This document shows, piece by piece, positions 5,337 to 5,840 of a stretch of DNA of 5,840 bases. A model generated the notes under the pieces. It was not told where the DNA came from and made no database searches. It worked only from the letters and a program-made list of their open reading frames with translations. This stretch comes from Nitrospirota bacterium (GTDB taxonomy: Bacteria > Patescibacteriota > Gracilibacteria > UBA1369 > LOWO2-01-FULL-3). The stretch's first letter is position 1. Each line of letters starts with the position of its first letter. The stretch is from contig JAACEU010000041.1 in assembly GCA_011682355.1 (NCBI GenBank), positions 1 to 5,840 of the forward strand, in the 5' to 3' direction. Both the position numbers and the translations under genes were made by a program.

Positions 5337-5780
5337 ATGGAATTATTTCCACTTATTTCAATACCGGTTTTGTATCTTTTTGTGGCGTTTCTGAAGCCAT
5401 ATTTTCAACCAAAAATACCGTTTAAGATTTGTGCAATTTGTATTGCGGTAAGCCTGACGTGGTTGGGAATGCTTGTGATGTTGTTTTTGAGGAAAGATGT
5501 GTCGTTGGTGACTTTGGGAATTTTGATGGGAATGAGTGTCGTTGGGATAATGTATAGATTGGAAGATTTTTATAAAAAGAAAAAGATTCAAAATTTCTGG
5601 ATGGTTCGGTTGGTTGTTGTTGTGGGTGGGTTTTATGCTGTGCGAATGTTGCTTGAACAGGAATGGAATTGGTTTTTGATGATAATTATTGGCAGTCTTG
5701 TTGTTATGGTTTTTGCCACTGTCTTTTTTCAGGGAATTACGCATCGTGATGTGACGAAAAGGCTTGATGATTGTTGTTAA
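5337..5780 (+). CDS. Four-helix membrane protein with CxxC and C-terminal CC, family not recognised
   Basis: I do not recognise this 147-residue protein. Hydrophobic segments at about 4-20, 31-51, 57-74, 89-105 and 112-131 suggest four to five membrane helices. The first is short and Pro-containing; helices three and four are separated by a basic loop (DFYKKKKIQ). C32-A-I-C35 sits at the start of the second helix (KICAICIAVSLTWLGML), next to the basic FKI boundary. The protein ends with a vicinal pair, D-D-C146-C147. Cysteines placed at the membrane edge and at the very tail, in a gene 6 bases after a CcdA fusion, suggest a thiol or metal partner of that protein. It is not VKOR, DsbB or MerC by any motif I can see. 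It is followed 13 bases later by another start codon, so the operon continues. Confidence 0.72.
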   Translation: MELFPLISIPVLYLFVAFLKPYFQPKIPFKICAICIAVSLTWLGMLVMLFLRKDVSLVTLGILMGMSVVGIMYRLEDFYKKKKIQNFWMVRLVVVVGGFYAVRMLLEQEWNWFLMIIIGSLVVMVFATVFFQGITHRDVTKRLDDCC

Positions 5781-5793
5781 CTAATTAAAAATT

Positions 5794-5840
5794 ATGCTAA
5801 AAAAATTGCAAAATAAAAGGAAGTTAAAGAAATTTTATCG
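5794..5840 (+). CDS. Start of a further gene (3' truncated by the window)
   Basis: An ATG at 5794 preceded by AATTAAAAATT, the same AT-rich start context as several genes here, opens a frame reading MLKKLQNKRKLKKFY up to the window edge. It lies 13 bases after the upstream stop. Fifteen to sixteen very basic residues are not enough to name a product; they would suit the cytoplasmic lead of a membrane anchor or signal sequence. What it encodes would help decide whether the operon handles copper. Confidence 0.5.
   Translation, partial: MLKKLQNKRKLKKFY

Noticed and set aside
5358..5744. A 128-codon open frame on the - strand opposite the four-helix membrane protein
   Set aside because: Its translation is H/N/Q/K-rich, which is what the antisense of a hydrophobic membrane protein looks like. 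The + strand frame has helices, a good start and operon spacing.

Overview
This is an AT-rich bacterial window in which every gene I can support lies on the + strand, with gaps of 3 to 77 bases. The small unusual proteins point to the Candidate Phyla Radiation (Patescibacteria), perhaps the Peregrinibacteria/Gracilibacteria side. These include a Cys-rich ribbon fused to PhnA, a DUF1573 lipoprotein and a CcdA fusion. Two further habits fit: AT-rich start contexts without a ribosome binding site, and no TGA stop codons. The taxonomic call is inference. Long genes without in-frame TGA show that TGA is not read as glycine here.

Left part (1-982): the C-terminal end of an unidentified protein (possibly DUF389-type), a stand-alone Smr-domain protein, and a YjdM/PhnA-family protein with a Cys-rich N-terminus. 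They are almost contiguous and look like one transcription unit of housekeeping or unknown function.

Middle (about 968-1612): a good sigma70-type promoter drives a two-helix membrane protein (DUF5676-like). A 77-base gap then carries a second promoter overlapping an inverted repeat. Directly downstream is a CsoR-family repressor with the complete Cys-His-Cys copper triad, so this looks like an autoregulated metal-responsive unit.

Right part (1616-5840): genes probably co-transcribed with csoR. In order these are a secreted Cys/His-containing protein, a membrane-anchored DsbA-like oxidoreductase (CPYC), a DUF1573 lipoprotein (CxC), a DUF302 protein, a 532-residue fusion, a four-helix membrane protein with CxxC and a terminal CC, and the first codons of another gene. 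The fusion joins DUF1573 (CxC), a thioredoxin-fold domain (CQSC, DUF411-like C-terminal half) and a CcdA/DsbD-type membrane domain.

The right-hand genes can be read as a copper-responsive envelope thiol-redox module. The CcdA domain would carry electrons across the membrane to the CQSC domain, then to the CxC ASH-like domains and to DsbA or metal-binding clients. The fusion resembles a rearranged DsbD and is the most interesting object in the window.
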